From contig JAHEYN010000021.1 in the NCBI GenBank assembly GCA_023251555.1, positions 1 to 45,136 on the forward strand: a stretch of 45,136 nucleotides of DNA. Direction: 5' to 3'. The position numbers were made by a program, and so were the translations under genes. The DNA is from Bacteroidota bacterium (GTDB lineage: Bacteria; Bacteroidota; Bacteroidia; AKYH767-A; JAHEYN01). Below are positions 8,289-16,076 of this stretch, piece after piece (the stretch's first letter is position 1; each line of letters begins with the position of its first letter). Under the pieces are notes generated by a model that worked only from the letters and a program-made list of their open reading frames with translations, was not told the DNA's origin and made no database searches.

Positions 8289-8312
8289 TACCTCGCTGCT
8301 TGCGGCGAGGTA
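8289..8312. repeat. Short hairpin between repeat copies A and B
   Basis: TACCTCGC and GCGAGGTA pair around TGCTTGCG, giving a perfect 8-base stem extendable inwards. It has no T-run, so it is a structured repeat element rather than a classical terminator. The whole 8179-8555 gap between hbd and the porin contains only this hairpin, repeat copies A and B, and a decayed partial copy near 8420-8446 (TTCCGCCTTCGC). I see no gene in it. Confidence 0.6.
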
Positions 8313-8316
8313 GTTC

Positions 8317-8388
8317 ATTTCGCCTTCGCGTTTCGCTACGGCGGACAAGAAGGTTGGGTTCAATTCCCCGCAGCTTGCTGAGGAATTT
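8317..8388 (+). repeat. Palindromic dispersed repeat, copy B
   Basis: Follows the same plan as copy A, with CGCCTTCGCGTTTCGCTACG, GGCGGACAAGAAGG, TCAATTCCCCGCAGCTTGCTG and a shorter, partly decayed terminal hairpin. Same orientation as copy A. Confidence 0.8.
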
Positions 8389-8535
8389 ATAGTCCGGGGC
8401 TTGCCGGGGGGGATACAATTTATTCCGCCTTCGCTATGTCTGGCAAGGGGGCTCATGGTTTCCCTGTAGGTCATACCATTTGAATTGATTTTTTATACAA
8501 CTAATTATAAATTTAGACATATCTAAAATTTATTT

Positions 8536-8543
8536 TAGATTTG
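8536..8543 (+). promoter_or_regulatory. -7 promoter box for the carbohydrate porin
   Basis: TAGATTTG is a perfect TAnnTTTG box 12 bases before the ATG at 8556. A TTAG at 8513-8516, 19 bases upstream, could be a degenerate -33 element. Confidence 0.5.
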
Positions 8544-8555
8544 CATAAAAAAAAT

Positions 8556-9881
8556 ATGAAAATTCTATCTATTTCCCACCCGGCACCTGCACTCTTTTTA
8601 CTTTTTATTTCTATTTTTCCCTGCGGAGGATACTGCCAGCCCGCCGACAGTATTTTCTCGTTTCATGCCCAGACAACAATTATCAGGCAGTTCAAACCCG
8701 CGTTTACGGCAAAATACACGGGTGCAAACAGTTTACGAACCGGGGAAGAGGGTAAAAGCTCTCTCACCTCAACATTATATTCCGCAATGCGCCTGTGGAA
8801 AGGGGCAACTATATGTTTGAATCCTGAAATAGCGGGAGGTTCAGGTCTCAGCGGGGCGCTTGGGGTGGCTGCCTCATCCAACGGGGAGACGTTCCGGGTG
8901 GGCGACCCTGCGCCTGCAATTTATCTTGCACGGCTTTTTCTTTCACAGGAATTTGCGCTCTCCGGTGAATTTGAATACAGGCATGATGACTTCAACCAGC
9001 CTGCCGGCAAGTATCCCCTCAGTTACATAGGAATACATGCTGGGAAAATCAGCGTAGCAGATTTTTTTGATGACAACACATACAGCCACGATCCCCGTAC
9101 CCGCTTTATGAGTTGGGGACTGATGGGAAACGGTGCATGGGATTATCCCGCCAACACAAGAGGTTACACACCGGGGATAATATTCGAATATGTGAGCCCT
9201 TTACGGGAGGTCTGTTATGCGGCAGCCCTTCTGCCTGAGGATGCCAACGGCAGCGATATGAATACATCCATAGGCAAATCCTCCGCCCATTCCCTCGAAT
9301 ACACCATGAATATCACGCATGGCAGTAAAGCCGGTGTTTTGCGCCTGCTCTTCTTTCTGAATACGGCCGGCCTCGGCAGCTACAGGGAAAGCATTGGGGA
9401 GAAGCCTGTTTTTCCGGATATTACATCAACAAGGAAATACGGACGTACCAAGTACGGCTTTACCCTCAATACCGAACAGGAAATAAATGATTTTATGGGT
9501 TGTTTTCTCAGGGCGGGATGGAATGACGGGCAGAACGAAACCTGGACGTATACCGAAATAGACAGGACACTCAGCATGGGAATCTCTGCCCGCGGCGGCA
9601 GGTGGAACAGAACCGGGGACCATGCCGGTGCCGGTTTTGTTGTTTCCGGGCTTTCAAAACCTCACAGGGACTATCTCAGGGCAGGAGGAAAGGGGTTTAT
9701 TCTCGGCGATGGCTATCTTAGTTATGCATACGAGAACCTGGCTGAAGTTTATTACTCATCTGAACTTGTTAAGAACAACATCTTTCTTTCTGCCGCATAC
9801 CAATTTCTCCTCCACCCCGGCTATAACAGTGACAGGGGGCCGGTAAATATTTTTTCCGTGAGACTTCATGCAAGGATATGA
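8556..9881 (+). CDS. Carbohydrate porin (OprB-like outer-membrane protein)
   Basis: A 441-residue outer-membrane beta-barrel. A signal peptide ends near GGYCQ, and the mature N-terminus FSFHAQTTIIRQFKP, then KSSLTSTLYSAMRLWKGA, NPEIAGGSGLSGALG and FRVGDPAPAIYLARLFLSQE are the hallmark segments of the OprB-like carbohydrate-selective porin family found in Bacteroidota and Proteobacteria. The C-terminus NIFSVRLHARI has the alternating aromatic/hydrophobic end of a barrel strand. The expected role is passive sugar uptake; selectivity cannot be read. I use the ATG at 8556 because the TTG at 8541 lies inside the -7 box. Confidence 0.88.
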   Translation: MKILSISHPAPALFLLFISIFPCGGYCQPADSIFSFHAQTTIIRQFKPAFTAKYTGANSLRTGEEGKSSLTSTLYSAMRLWKGATICLNPEIAGGSGLSGALGVAASSNGETFRVGDPAPAIYLARLFLSQEFALSGEFEYRHDDFNQPAGKYPLSYIGIHAGKISVADFFDDNTYSHDPRTRFMSWGLMGNGAWDYPANTRGYTPGIIFEYVSPLREVCYAAALLPEDANGSDMNTSIGKSSAHSLEYTMNITHGSKAGVLRLLFFLNTAGLGSYRESIGEKPVFPDITSTRKYGRTKYGFTLNTEQEINDFMGCFLRAGWNDGQNETWTYTEIDRTLSMGISARGGRWNRTGDHAGAGFVVSGLSKPHRDYLRAGGKGFILGDGYLSYAYENLAEVYYSSELVKNNIFLSAAYQFLLHPGYNSDRGPVNIFSVRLHARI

Positions 9882-9991
9882 TGAGGATATACCTGCGGAG
9901 CGGAATAAAATCCTTTATACGGAGGTGATTAGCCGTCATCCTGAAAAGCAGGCAACTGCTGCATTTTTTCAGCAGCAAGGGAGAATCTATT

Positions 9992-11164
9992 TTATATTGT
10001 ACTTTCAACACGCACCCCTGCCGTAATTTTTCTGGCTTTCTCCACGAGTGCTTTAATATCAGCACCCTTATCTCCATAGGTGAGGGCAACACCCATTCTT
10101 CTGTACGGGCGGGTGGATGGTTTTCCGAAGATTCTCAGGTCGGATGCAGGGTAATTCATGGCTGATTCAAGTCCGTGGTATTGAGGACTGGTCCCGTCTG
10201 AAGATGCAAGGATTACTGCACTTGCGCCGGCGCGTTCCAGATTGAGCTCAGGTATTGGTAAGCCGAGTACAGCTCTTGCGTGCAGCTCAAACTCTGAAAA
10301 AGTCTGTGTCCCCGCAAGTGTTACCATTCCGGTATCATGAGGGCGGGGGGAGAGTTCGGAGAAGTAAACCCCTTCCGGAGCGAGAAAAAACTCCACTCCC
10401 CAGATGCCTTCACCCGTGAGTGCCCGGGTGATTTTGCCTGCCATTTCCATAGCTTCTCTGAGATGTTCCTCTTTCATGGGGTGGGGTTGCCAGCTTTCCC
10501 TGTAATCGCCTCTCTCCTGACGGTGTCCTATAGGGGGGCAGAAGAGTACCTGCCCGTTTTTTTGCGTAACGGTTAAGAGCGTTATCTCGGAATCAAATTT
10601 TACAAAAGCTTCCGCTATCACTTCGGTGTGGTCGCCACGCTTACCTTTCTGGGCATACTCCCATGCTTTGGAAATATCTTCCTTTGCCTTGATTACAGAC
10701 TGTCCTTTCCCGGATGATGACATTAAGGGCTTGACCACGCAGGGAAGGCCGAGAAGTTCCACGACGCTCTTTAATTCAGCTTCATTCTTTGCATACATGT
10801 ACCGGGCTGTCCTTATCCCCAGTTCTTTTGAAGCCAGGTCACGGATTGCTTTCCTGTTCATGGTGAAATTAGCTGCGCGGGCACTTGGTATTACGCGGAT
10901 GCCGCTTTTTTCATAATCATAGAAGCGTTCGGTTCGTATGGCTTCTATCTCAGGCACAATGATACCCGGCCTGTGTTTATTCACAATGCGGTCAAGCTCA
11001 TGCCCGTCGAGCATATTGATGACTTCGTTCTCGTCGGAGACCTGCATTGCAGGGGCTCCGGAGTAGGAGTCCACGGCAATTACATACTGTCCCAGGCGTT
11101 TTAAGGCTATGACAAACTCTTTTCCCAGTTCGCCTGAGCCAAGCAGCATAATTTTTTTTATCAT
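9992..11164 (-). CDS. purT: Formate-dependent phosphoribosylglycinamide formyltransferase
   Basis: A 390-residue ATP-grasp enzyme of the PurT type, which uses formate and ATP to formylate glycinamide ribonucleotide in purine synthesis, bypassing formyl-tetrahydrofolate. Visible are [12 protein letters not shown] at the N-terminus, [11 protein letters not shown], the ATP-grasp block [37 protein letters not shown] with the metal ligands, and [20 protein letters not shown]. The length matches the family. It is the last gene of a minus-strand run beginning at coaX, 40 bases after the small membrane protein, so it may be in that operon. The porin gene converges on it across 110 bases. Confidence 0.96.
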   Translation of the reverse strand: MIKKIMLLGSGELGKEFVIALKRLGQYVIAVDSYSGAPAMQVSDENEVINMLDGHELDRIVNKHRPGIIVPEIEAIRTERFYDYEKSGIRVIPSARAANFTMNRKAIRDLASKELGIRTARYMYAKNEAELKSVVELLGLPCVVKPLMSSSGKGQSVIKAKEDISKAWEYAQKGKRGDHTEVIAEAFVKFDSEITLLTVTQKNGQVLFCPPIGHRQERGDYRESWQPHPMKEEHLREAMEMAGKITRALTGEGIWGVEFFLAPEGVYFSELSPRPHDTGMVTLAGTQTFSEFELHARAVLGLPIPELNLERAGASAVILASSDGTSPQYHGLESAMNYPASDLRIFGKPSTRPYRRMGVALTYGDKGADIKALVEKARKITAGVRVESTI

Positions 11165-11204
11165 TGAAGAGGGGGTGTAAAGTGAAAAAGATAAATCAGT
11201 CCGG

Positions 11205-11402
11205 TTATTTTTCTTTTCCTTCCCGGCTCAGTTTGATTCTCTGCTTTCTTCTTACTGCATACATTACCGAAGCCACAACAGTCATTCCTGTCATCCACAT
11301 GGCATCATAAGCAAACCCTTTTGCGACAGTATTGTATATCGCCAGGGATGCGCAGGTAAGTGCAATAAGCAGCCAGGCGGTTTCAAGGATTCTGAGGAGC
11401 AT
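11205..11402 (-). CDS. Small two-helix membrane protein
   Basis: A 65-residue protein with two hydrophobic helices (about 5-27 and 34-48) and a strongly basic end ([15 protein letters not shown]), so both termini probably face the cytoplasm. Its ATG overlaps the 3' end of lptC by 20 bases, which supports translation as part of that operon. No named family is recognised. Confidence 0.65.
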   Translation of the reverse strand: MLLRILETAWLLIALTCASLAIYNTVAKGFAYDAMWMTGMTVVASVMYAVRRKQRIKLSREGKEK

Positions 11403-11985
11403 TCTGCTGGTCTTTCAGGCTGATGGTGCCTTTGATGTTGAATATCTTATACCTGGTGAATTCCTGGTTTGACTCAAAGCCGTCTCCGTAAATAATTTCA
11501 TCTGCAGTGGTTATCCGGACAAACTCCTGCGAATAAATCATTTGTTTCTGTTCATCCCAGATCAGTTGTTCGGTGTTAAGTTTCTCTCCCTTTTCATTCA
11601 CTACTATCACATTTCTTTTAGCCTCCATCGTTCTTTCATTTTCACGCCTGATGGCGTAATTGGATGTCAGCCATGAACGGATTTTTTTGTCTTCCCCGAA
11701 GAAAAGTATTTTAACCCCTTTAGGCATCTCTATATAAGGATCTTTCCCGGTATACCGATCCATAATGGGGCTGTTCACCTGCATCTGTAAATTCCCGGAG
11801 TCGCTGTAAAGGATATTAATGTTTTTTGCAGATTCCGAAGGCAGGTTATCTCTCTGCGTGATGATTTTTATTTTTTCAATATCATTTTCGCAGGCGGCTA
11901 TGAAAGCGAAGAGAAGAAAGGCTGTTGCGAGGAAAAAATAATTTCTTCCTGCGGGCATCAGTTGAATTTTTTTGAATCGAACCAT
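11383..11985 (-). CDS. lptC: LPS export protein LptC
   Basis: A 200-residue protein whose order and motifs fit LptC, the inner-membrane-anchored periplasmic bridge that takes LPS from LptBFG to LptA. The hydrophobic leader ends at FIAAC (Cys32 from the first ATG), so here it is probably lipid-anchored, as often in Bacteroidota, rather than held by a membrane helix. The beta-jellyroll follows: SDSGNLQMQVNSPIMDRY, MPKGVKILFF, AIRRENERTMEAKRNVIVV, LNTEQLIWDEQ, ITTADEIIYGDGFESNQE. A second ATG at 11958 overlaps the upstream stop as TGATG and also leaves a good leader; the two starts cannot be separated by sequence. Confidence 0.88.
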   Translation of the reverse strand: MVRFKKIQLMPAGRNYFFLATAFLLFAFIAACENDIEKIKIITQRDNLPSESAKNINILYSDSGNLQMQVNSPIMDRYTGKDPYIEMPKGVKILFFGEDKKIRSWLTSNYAIRRENERTMEAKRNVIVVNEKGEKLNTEQLIWDEQKQMIYSQEFVRITTADEIIYGDGFESNQEFTRYKIFNIKGTISLKDQQNAPQNP

Positions 11986-13304
11986 TTGTCGTTAAAAGTA
12001 AAGCCTGCAACCACCCTGGTATATCGTTCCATTATAAGCCCGCTGCCGAGCGTTCCCCTTCTTCCTGTTTCAACCGCAATATTTATTACGGCACCTATTT
12101 TCCTGAGTGGGATACCTGCTCCCAGTGAAAAGCCGTAGTCATTAAGCCGGAGACCTTTGAGCTGCAGGTATGTTTTCTCATAATGGAATCCTGCCCGGTA
12201 ATGGATTGTGTTCAGCAGTTTTTTATCATCGGGCCCCCCCGGAGTGAATTGGCATCCAGTGCTGAGGTGCATACTGTTGGAGAGATCATCATGCTGCCCG
12301 AAGAAACTGAATGAAGACCAGTTTTGCGTTACGGCATCTGCGCCGAACACCCACCGCATCCCTTTCCTGAATACAATGCCGGCCCCTGTGTATTGCGGCA
12401 TGGTCATGCTTCCTGAATTATTTCCCGGAACGAGTTCGGGGATTGTGTCTTTTATTACCCCGATAACATTTCCCGCGCTCCCTGTTTTGTTCATGTATCT
12501 TTCTGTTAATGTATCGCTGCTGCAGCTTATTTTCCCGGGGAGGGAAGCCACGATTCCCGTGGTGATACTCCATTCTCCTGCGAGGGGGATGGTGTATTGC
12601 ACTCCTGCATTGAATAATAGTCCTCCCGCGGAGATGCGGTTAGTGATGCGGGTGTTGAATATATTTGCGGAGTCCGGAATTTCTACGGATCGTCTTTTCA
12701 TGATTTCGCCAAAAACATAAGACATATTGAACCCTGCCGAGAAGCCGCTGAGCATTTTCCAGGCTGCTCCTGCATAAAGAGTATTAAGCCCGCCGGCCCC
12801 TTCATAGAGGTATTTGGTCTTACCGATGTTGTCAGTCACCTCTTCGCTGGAAACCCTGTATCCCACACTGCTCACGGGGAGCAGTCCTATGCTGGTTCCC
12901 CACCCGGGCGAAACCGGGAAAGCAAAGGCGAGTGATGTAAGAGAGGTGTTGTTCCTGAGAACCGAGGTGTCGGAAGTGCTCATGGTGGTAAAATTGCTGC
13001 TCACTCCGGTAGAGAAGGTGGTAATATCAACGGAGGAGTAGGAGGCAGGGTTAAGGGTGTTGATGCTTCGTGTGCTTCCGGAGGCGAGGCCTAATCCGCC
13101 CATCCCGGTGTTTTCTGCAAATCCGCCGTAACGAAGGTCGCCTATCCCGTAACGGGAATAAGGAGAAACGGATCCTGTGGTTTGTGCAAGGGGTTGCTGA
13201 GATACGGAAAGGAGGATGAGTGTAAGCACGGTAAGGGAAAGGAGGGAAGTCCGGATTGACACAGAGAAACCATGCATAAAGGAAGACTTATTTTTTATTC
13301 TCAT
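11958..13304 (-). CDS. Outer-membrane beta-barrel protein ('SPYSRYGIGDL' family)
   Basis: A 448-residue protein with a long signal peptide ending near QPLAQ and the N-terminal SPYSRYGIGDLRYGGFAENTG block, followed by GGLGLASGSTRSINTLNPAS, a pattern common in Bacteroidota outer-membrane proteins distantly like FadL/PorV. The remainder alternates beta strands and ends in GFTFNDKWF plus a short tail. Its function is unknown. It overlaps coaX by 17 bases and lptC by up to 28, so it is co-translated with an LPS export protein; an envelope role is likely, the precise one is not. Confidence 0.82.
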   Translation of the reverse strand: MRIKNKSSFMHGFSVSIRTSLLSLTVLTLILLSVSQQPLAQTTGSVSPYSRYGIGDLRYGGFAENTGMGGLGLASGSTRSINTLNPASYSSVDITTFSTGVSSNFTTMSTSDTSVLRNNTSLTSLAFAFPVSPGWGTSIGLLPVSSVGYRVSSEEVTDNIGKTKYLYEGAGGLNTLYAGAAWKMLSGFSAGFNMSYVFGEIMKRRSVEIPDSANIFNTRITNRISAGGLLFNAGVQYTIPLAGEWSITTGIVASLPGKISCSSDTLTERYMNKTGSAGNVIGVIKDTIPELVPGNNSGSMTMPQYTGAGIVFRKGMRWVFGADAVTQNWSSFSFFGQHDDLSNSMHLSTGCQFTPGGPDDKKLLNTIHYRAGFHYEKTYLQLKGLRLNDYGFSLGAGIPLRKIGAVINIAVETGRRGTLGSGLIMERYTRVVAGFTFNDKWFDSKKFN

Positions 13305-14028
13305 GTATGATGTTCAGTTTAAGTAAAAAAATCAGGCCGTTCATGAGGAGATGCGGGACAACAAAAGTGCTACTTTTTAAGTTAGCTGCCAAAAAGCTGC
13401 TGTCGCCTCCCGTGAGGAGTACCTTGGTGCCGGGATAAAGCTTTTTGTACTGCGAGATAAGCCCGTCAACTTCGGCAAGTGTTCCGTTCACTACGCCCGA
13501 CAGTATCGATTCCCTGGTTGAGGTTCCCCGGATTTTTGTTTTCTCCGGAGAAGAGATGAGCGGGAGCCTTTCCGTATAATTATGAAGCGCTTTGAATCTC
13601 ATTTGTATTCCCGGTGAAATGCTTCCTCCAAGGTATTCTTTACTCCTGCTGATGAAGTCAAAGGTGACACACGTTCCTGCGTCAATCACAAGGATTTCTT
13701 TCCCGGGAAACATTTTGCATGCACCGGATACGAGAGCGATGCGATCTTTTCCGAGTGTGGAAGGGGTTTTATACATATTCCGGAATGGGATCAGTGCCTT
13801 GTTCCCGAATTCAAACAGAAAGAAATTCTTCCGAAGCATGCGTTTTAAAGAAGCGGAGACCTTCCCGCTTTCGCACAAAATTACGCTGCTGACAGGCGCA
13901 TTTGCCTTAGTGATCTTAAGAATATCTGCAGCCGACAGCTTCCTGAAAGTACGGACCAAAAGCATCTGATCTCCTTTGAATACAGCCACTTTACTCCTGG
14001 TGTTCCCTATGTCAACAGCCATTTCCAT
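13288..14028 (-). CDS. coaX: Type III pantothenate kinase
   Basis: A 246-residue CoaX, the first enzyme of coenzyme A synthesis (pantothenate plus ATP to 4'-phosphopantothenate). The ASKHA-fold motifs are MEMAVDIGNTRSK at the N-terminus, GKDRIALVSGA, VIDAGTCVTFDFI, YLGGSISPGIQMRFKALHNY, and VLLTGGDS near the end. An open frame runs further to 14097, but the family begins right before the DIGNT motif, so I take the ATG at 14028 (the ATG at 14022 is also possible). It is the first gene of the run coaX-OMP-lptC-small membrane protein-purT, overlapping the next gene by 17 bases. Confidence 0.93.
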   Translation of the reverse strand: MEMAVDIGNTRSKVAVFKGDQMLLVRTFRKLSAADILKITKANAPVSSVILCESGKVSASLKRMLRKNFFLFEFGNKALIPFRNMYKTPSTLGKDRIALVSGACKMFPGKEILVIDAGTCVTFDFISRSKEYLGGSISPGIQMRFKALHNYTERLPLISSPEKTKIRGTSTRESILSGVVNGTLAEVDGLISQYKKLYPGTKVLLTGGDSSFLAANLKSSTFVVPHLLMNGLIFLLKLNIIHENKK

Positions 14029-14164
14029 ATGACGGTAAAGATAAAGAGAAATACTGAGGCCGGAGAGGTAAAAAACAGTGAGAGCAGTGCGGGCCATGCA
14101 GAAGATTCAGGTTTCTGTATACATTATCAGTTTTTTTTCATCGGTTCATTCTGAAAAAAATATA

Positions 14165-14172
14165 TACTTTTG
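14165..14172 (+). promoter_or_regulatory. -7 promoter box of the tRNA-Phe gene
   Basis: TACTTTTG is an exact TAnnTTTG match ending 9 bases before the mature tRNA 5' end, followed by CAGCC. No clear -33 TTG is visible at the expected distance. Confidence 0.55.
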
Positions 14173-14181
14173 CAGCCTTCC

Positions 14182-14254
14182 GGTGACATAGCTCAGTTGG
14201 TAGAGCAAAGGACTGAAAATCCTTGTGTCGGTGGTTCGATTCCACCTGTCACCA
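14182..14254 (+). tRNA. tRNA-Phe (GAA)
   Basis: A full cloverleaf can be drawn. Acceptor GGTGACA pairs with TGTCACC; the D arm is GCTC-AGTTGGTA-GAGC; the anticodon stem AAGGA/TCCTT encloses the loop CTGAAAA, giving anticodon GAA; the T arm is GGTGG-TTCGATT-CCACC. The discriminator base is A and the 3' CCA is not encoded (CTT follows). It is a single tRNA with its own promoter box and terminator. Confidence 0.97.
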
Positions 14255-14258
14255 CTTC

Positions 14259-14303
14259 ATGGGAAGGGTTGTTAAAAATAACGTCCTTCCCATTTTTGTT
14301 TCC
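14259..14303 (+). terminator. Rho-independent terminator after tRNA-Phe
   Basis: ATGGGAAGG pairs perfectly with CCTTCCCAT around a partly self-paired GTTGTTAAAAATAACGT loop, followed by TTTTGTTT. It lies five bases after the tRNA. Confidence 0.8.
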
Positions 14304-14380
14304 TTCAAAACCTGCCCCAAACCTACAAATAAGGCTTATCACATTAAAACCTGAAAATGAGGCAGCAAGAAATGTAATTT

Positions 14381-14794
14381 TTATTTATTCACAGATTCTA
14401 GTAAATCCATAGTGGTTTTCAAAGCATTGGGATTTGTCATGAGGTCAATTAAAATGAGAGATTTTTCGCAATTATTTTTTTCTAAAATCTGTCTTTCGCT
14501 TTCCAAAACAAAATCATCTATCCAAAGAAAGTTGCTTTTAAAATTTATAGCCTCTGTCTTCAGCGTATTCCAGTCCGTTGCATTTATTTTCTCGACACAG
14601 TGGATTAAGGATTCTGAATAATAACTTTTTAAATATCTTAAAGGATCGGCTTTGTCGCCTTTGCAGTGGGTTGTTAGCCAGTAACAATCAAAATTTATAG
14701 AAATAAAAGAAACAAATTTTTCTGCGTGATGGGGGAGAGTTTGATTCTTTGTAAGAAGTACGCCATCAATGTCTATATATAAGACAGGCTTCAT
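14381..14794 (-). CDS. HAD-superfamily-like small protein
   Basis: A 137-residue protein beginning MKPVLYIDIDGVLLTKN, the DxDGV motif I of HAD phosphatase-like proteins, with WLTTHC near residue 39 as motif II and FLWIDDFV near 90 as the acidic motif IV. It has no obvious cap domain, so it is a minimal HAD fold; substrate unknown. Its ATG overlaps the stop of the Bro-N gene (ATGA, 14791-14794), so the two are co-translated. The region is visibly richer in A+T than its flanks. Confidence 0.75.
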   Translation of the reverse strand: MKPVLYIDIDGVLLTKNQTLPHHAEKFVSFISINFDCYWLTTHCKGDKADPLRYLKSYYSESLIHCVEKINATDWNTLKTEAINFKSNFLWIDDFVLESERQILEKNNCEKSLILIDLMTNPNALKTTMDLLESVNK

Positions 14795-15630
14795 TTTCTC
14801 AAAGATTTTCTTTTATTGGATTCGGTCAATATTTTATAATTTTCTTTGCTCACAATTTTTTTACCTGATTTTTTTTCCAAATCCTTGCGGGCTTTTCCGG
14901 CTACACTTCCACCTTCTCTTGCAGCCTGTTTGTTTTGTTTAAAACCATTTGCATTTTTATTCCGGGCAATTTCGGTGGTGGATGCTTCTCCCAGCATGGT
15001 AAAAATGAGCTCAAGATCAGTCATGTGATCCCGGAGGTTTTCATTGGGCTTAGCCAGCCCTTTTAGATTTTTATACGCCGATGGCGTTAATCCGAAAGTT
15101 GCCCTGCTAATCTCTGCGGTTAAAATGCTGTATTCTTTCCCTTCTTTTACACCTCTCTTCTGCCATTCGTTTGTGAGTTCGTCCCGTACAACAATGCCAC
15201 GTATGCGTTTTTCGATCCATTCATCACTGTATCCTTTGGCTTTGTATGTTTCTCTTATACGCTGCTGCGCCAACTCAGGATTTTCAATTTCTTCCATGCG
15301 CTGATAACCAACTTGTGCCAGCCATTGTTTAAAGGGTTCTGCTTTGGGTGAGGGTATGGATTGGATCAATCGAAGCAATTGTTCTGTATTACCCACGTCC
15401 GTATGATAAAACTTGCCATCGGCAGACTGCATTTTCAGTTGACTACAATTTGTAGCCAACTGACTTCCTTCCTGTTTAAGCCTTGTTTTCAGCACACTCC
15501 AATATTTTCGTGGATTAGGGCTTTCCGTTAATACTTCAATAACATCTACAATGCTGAAATACCACTTTTGTTTCTGCTCATTCCAGGCGGAACGTATTTT
15601 TTTGCTTTCAAATAATTTTATGTTGCTCAT
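14791..15630 (-). CDS. Bro-N domain protein (phage antirepressor/DinD-like)
   Basis: A 279-residue protein. The N-terminal segment KLFESKKIRSAWNEQKQKWY, then FSIVDVIEVLTESPNPRKYW, matches the Bro-N domain of phage antirepressors. The middle has EPFKQWLAQVGYQRMEE and an ISRATFGLTPSAYKNLKGL block seen in chromosomal Bro-N/DinD-like proteins. The C-terminus is lysine-rich (GKARKDLEKKSGKKI), probably nucleic-acid binding. Such proteins occur in prophage and mobile regions and as chromosomal orphans. No phage structural or integration genes are nearby. It is coupled to the HAD-like gene downstream by an ATGA overlap. Confidence 0.85.
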   Translation of the reverse strand: MSNIKLFESKKIRSAWNEQKQKWYFSIVDVIEVLTESPNPRKYWSVLKTRLKQEGSQLATNCSQLKMQSADGKFYHTDVGNTEQLLRLIQSIPSPKAEPFKQWLAQVGYQRMEEIENPELAQQRIRETYKAKGYSDEWIEKRIRGIVVRDELTNEWQKRGVKEGKEYSILTAEISRATFGLTPSAYKNLKGLAKPNENLRDHMTDLELIFTMLGEASTTEIARNKNANGFKQNKQAAREGGSVAGKARKDLEKKSGKKIVSKENYKILTESNKRKSLRK

Positions 15631-15643
15631 TTTTTTTTAAAAA

Positions 15644-15762
15644 TTATTTCCATTTAGGAAGTAAAGGTCTTAATGTGGCTACTGCTCCACCGAGCATTTT
15701 AATGTTAGGGACAATTTTACCTGCCTGTTTCGCTTAATTTCCTCAAGTGTTTGCTTCACCAT
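15644..15762 (-). pseudogene. Small frameshifted coding remnant upstream of the Bro-N gene
   Basis: Read on the minus strand, an ATG at 15762 opens MVKQTLEEIKRNRQ. A one-base shift at GGTAAAATTG then continues in frame as GKIVPNIKMLGGAVATLRPL to a TAA at 15644. Both halves look protein-like, but no single frame covers them. No family is recognised. It may belong to the same decayed patch as the DUF2461 remnant. Confidence 0.3.
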
Positions 15763-15799
15763 TCCAAAGCGGCGTACTTTTATTCCCCCTCTTGTGTTT

Positions 15800-15893
15800 T
15801 TACCACTGGTTAGTATTAAACCAATCGCGGTGGTTATTTTTTGATGTCCTTCAGAAACTGTATGGTTTTCTTCTTAATAGCAGCGGCACTCAT
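15800..15893 (-). pseudogene. DUF2461-like gene remnant (frameshifted N-terminus only)
   Basis: On the minus strand the ATG at 15893 gives MSAAAIKKKTIQFLKDIKK and a premature TAA. Shifting one base in the run of As continues as NNHRDWFNTNQW. The joined sequence matches the N-terminus of DUF2461 (TIGR02453) proteins, which typically read FLKxLKKNNNRDWFxxNK. Nothing of the remaining ~200 residues follows. The 15631-16076 gap thus holds two decayed gene fragments and no intact gene. Confidence 0.6.
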
Positions 15894-15911
15894 TTTTTAT
15901 GGTTTTGCTAT

Positions 15912-15919
15912 CAAATATA
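15912..15919 (-). promoter_or_regulatory. -7 promoter box upstream of the DUF2461 remnant
   Basis: On the minus strand this is TATATTTG, an exact TAnnTTTG match 18 bases before the remnant's ATG. It may still drive transcription of the Bro-N/HAD pair downstream. Confidence 0.4.
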
Positions 15920-16076
15920 CACTTTACTTTAGAAGCCATCTCGAATTTACGGCTCTACTGTTTCAATGTGCAGAGCTGCATCATTAATTAAAGATCTCAA
16001 CTATGAAATAAGGAATTACTATATTCGCTTTTAGTAATAGCAAAAAATGTTATCTTTTTGTCAAATAAACAGAGGT

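Noticed and set aside
8107-8474. Two overlapping minus-strand open frames between hbd and the porin
   Set aside because: They are translations of repeat copies A and B and of the 3' end of hbd; no independent coding signal.
9956-9975. CTGCTG/CAGCAG hairpin between the porin and purT as a terminator
   Set aside because: A six-base stem with no T-run on either strand; too weak to call.
14170-14412. Open frame of 80 codons over the tRNA-Phe region
   Set aside because: It lies on top of the tRNA and its terminator.
14182-16076. Integrated element with tRNA attachment site
   Set aside because: I found no second copy of the tRNA 3' end and no integrase in the window, so I report only an accessory patch.
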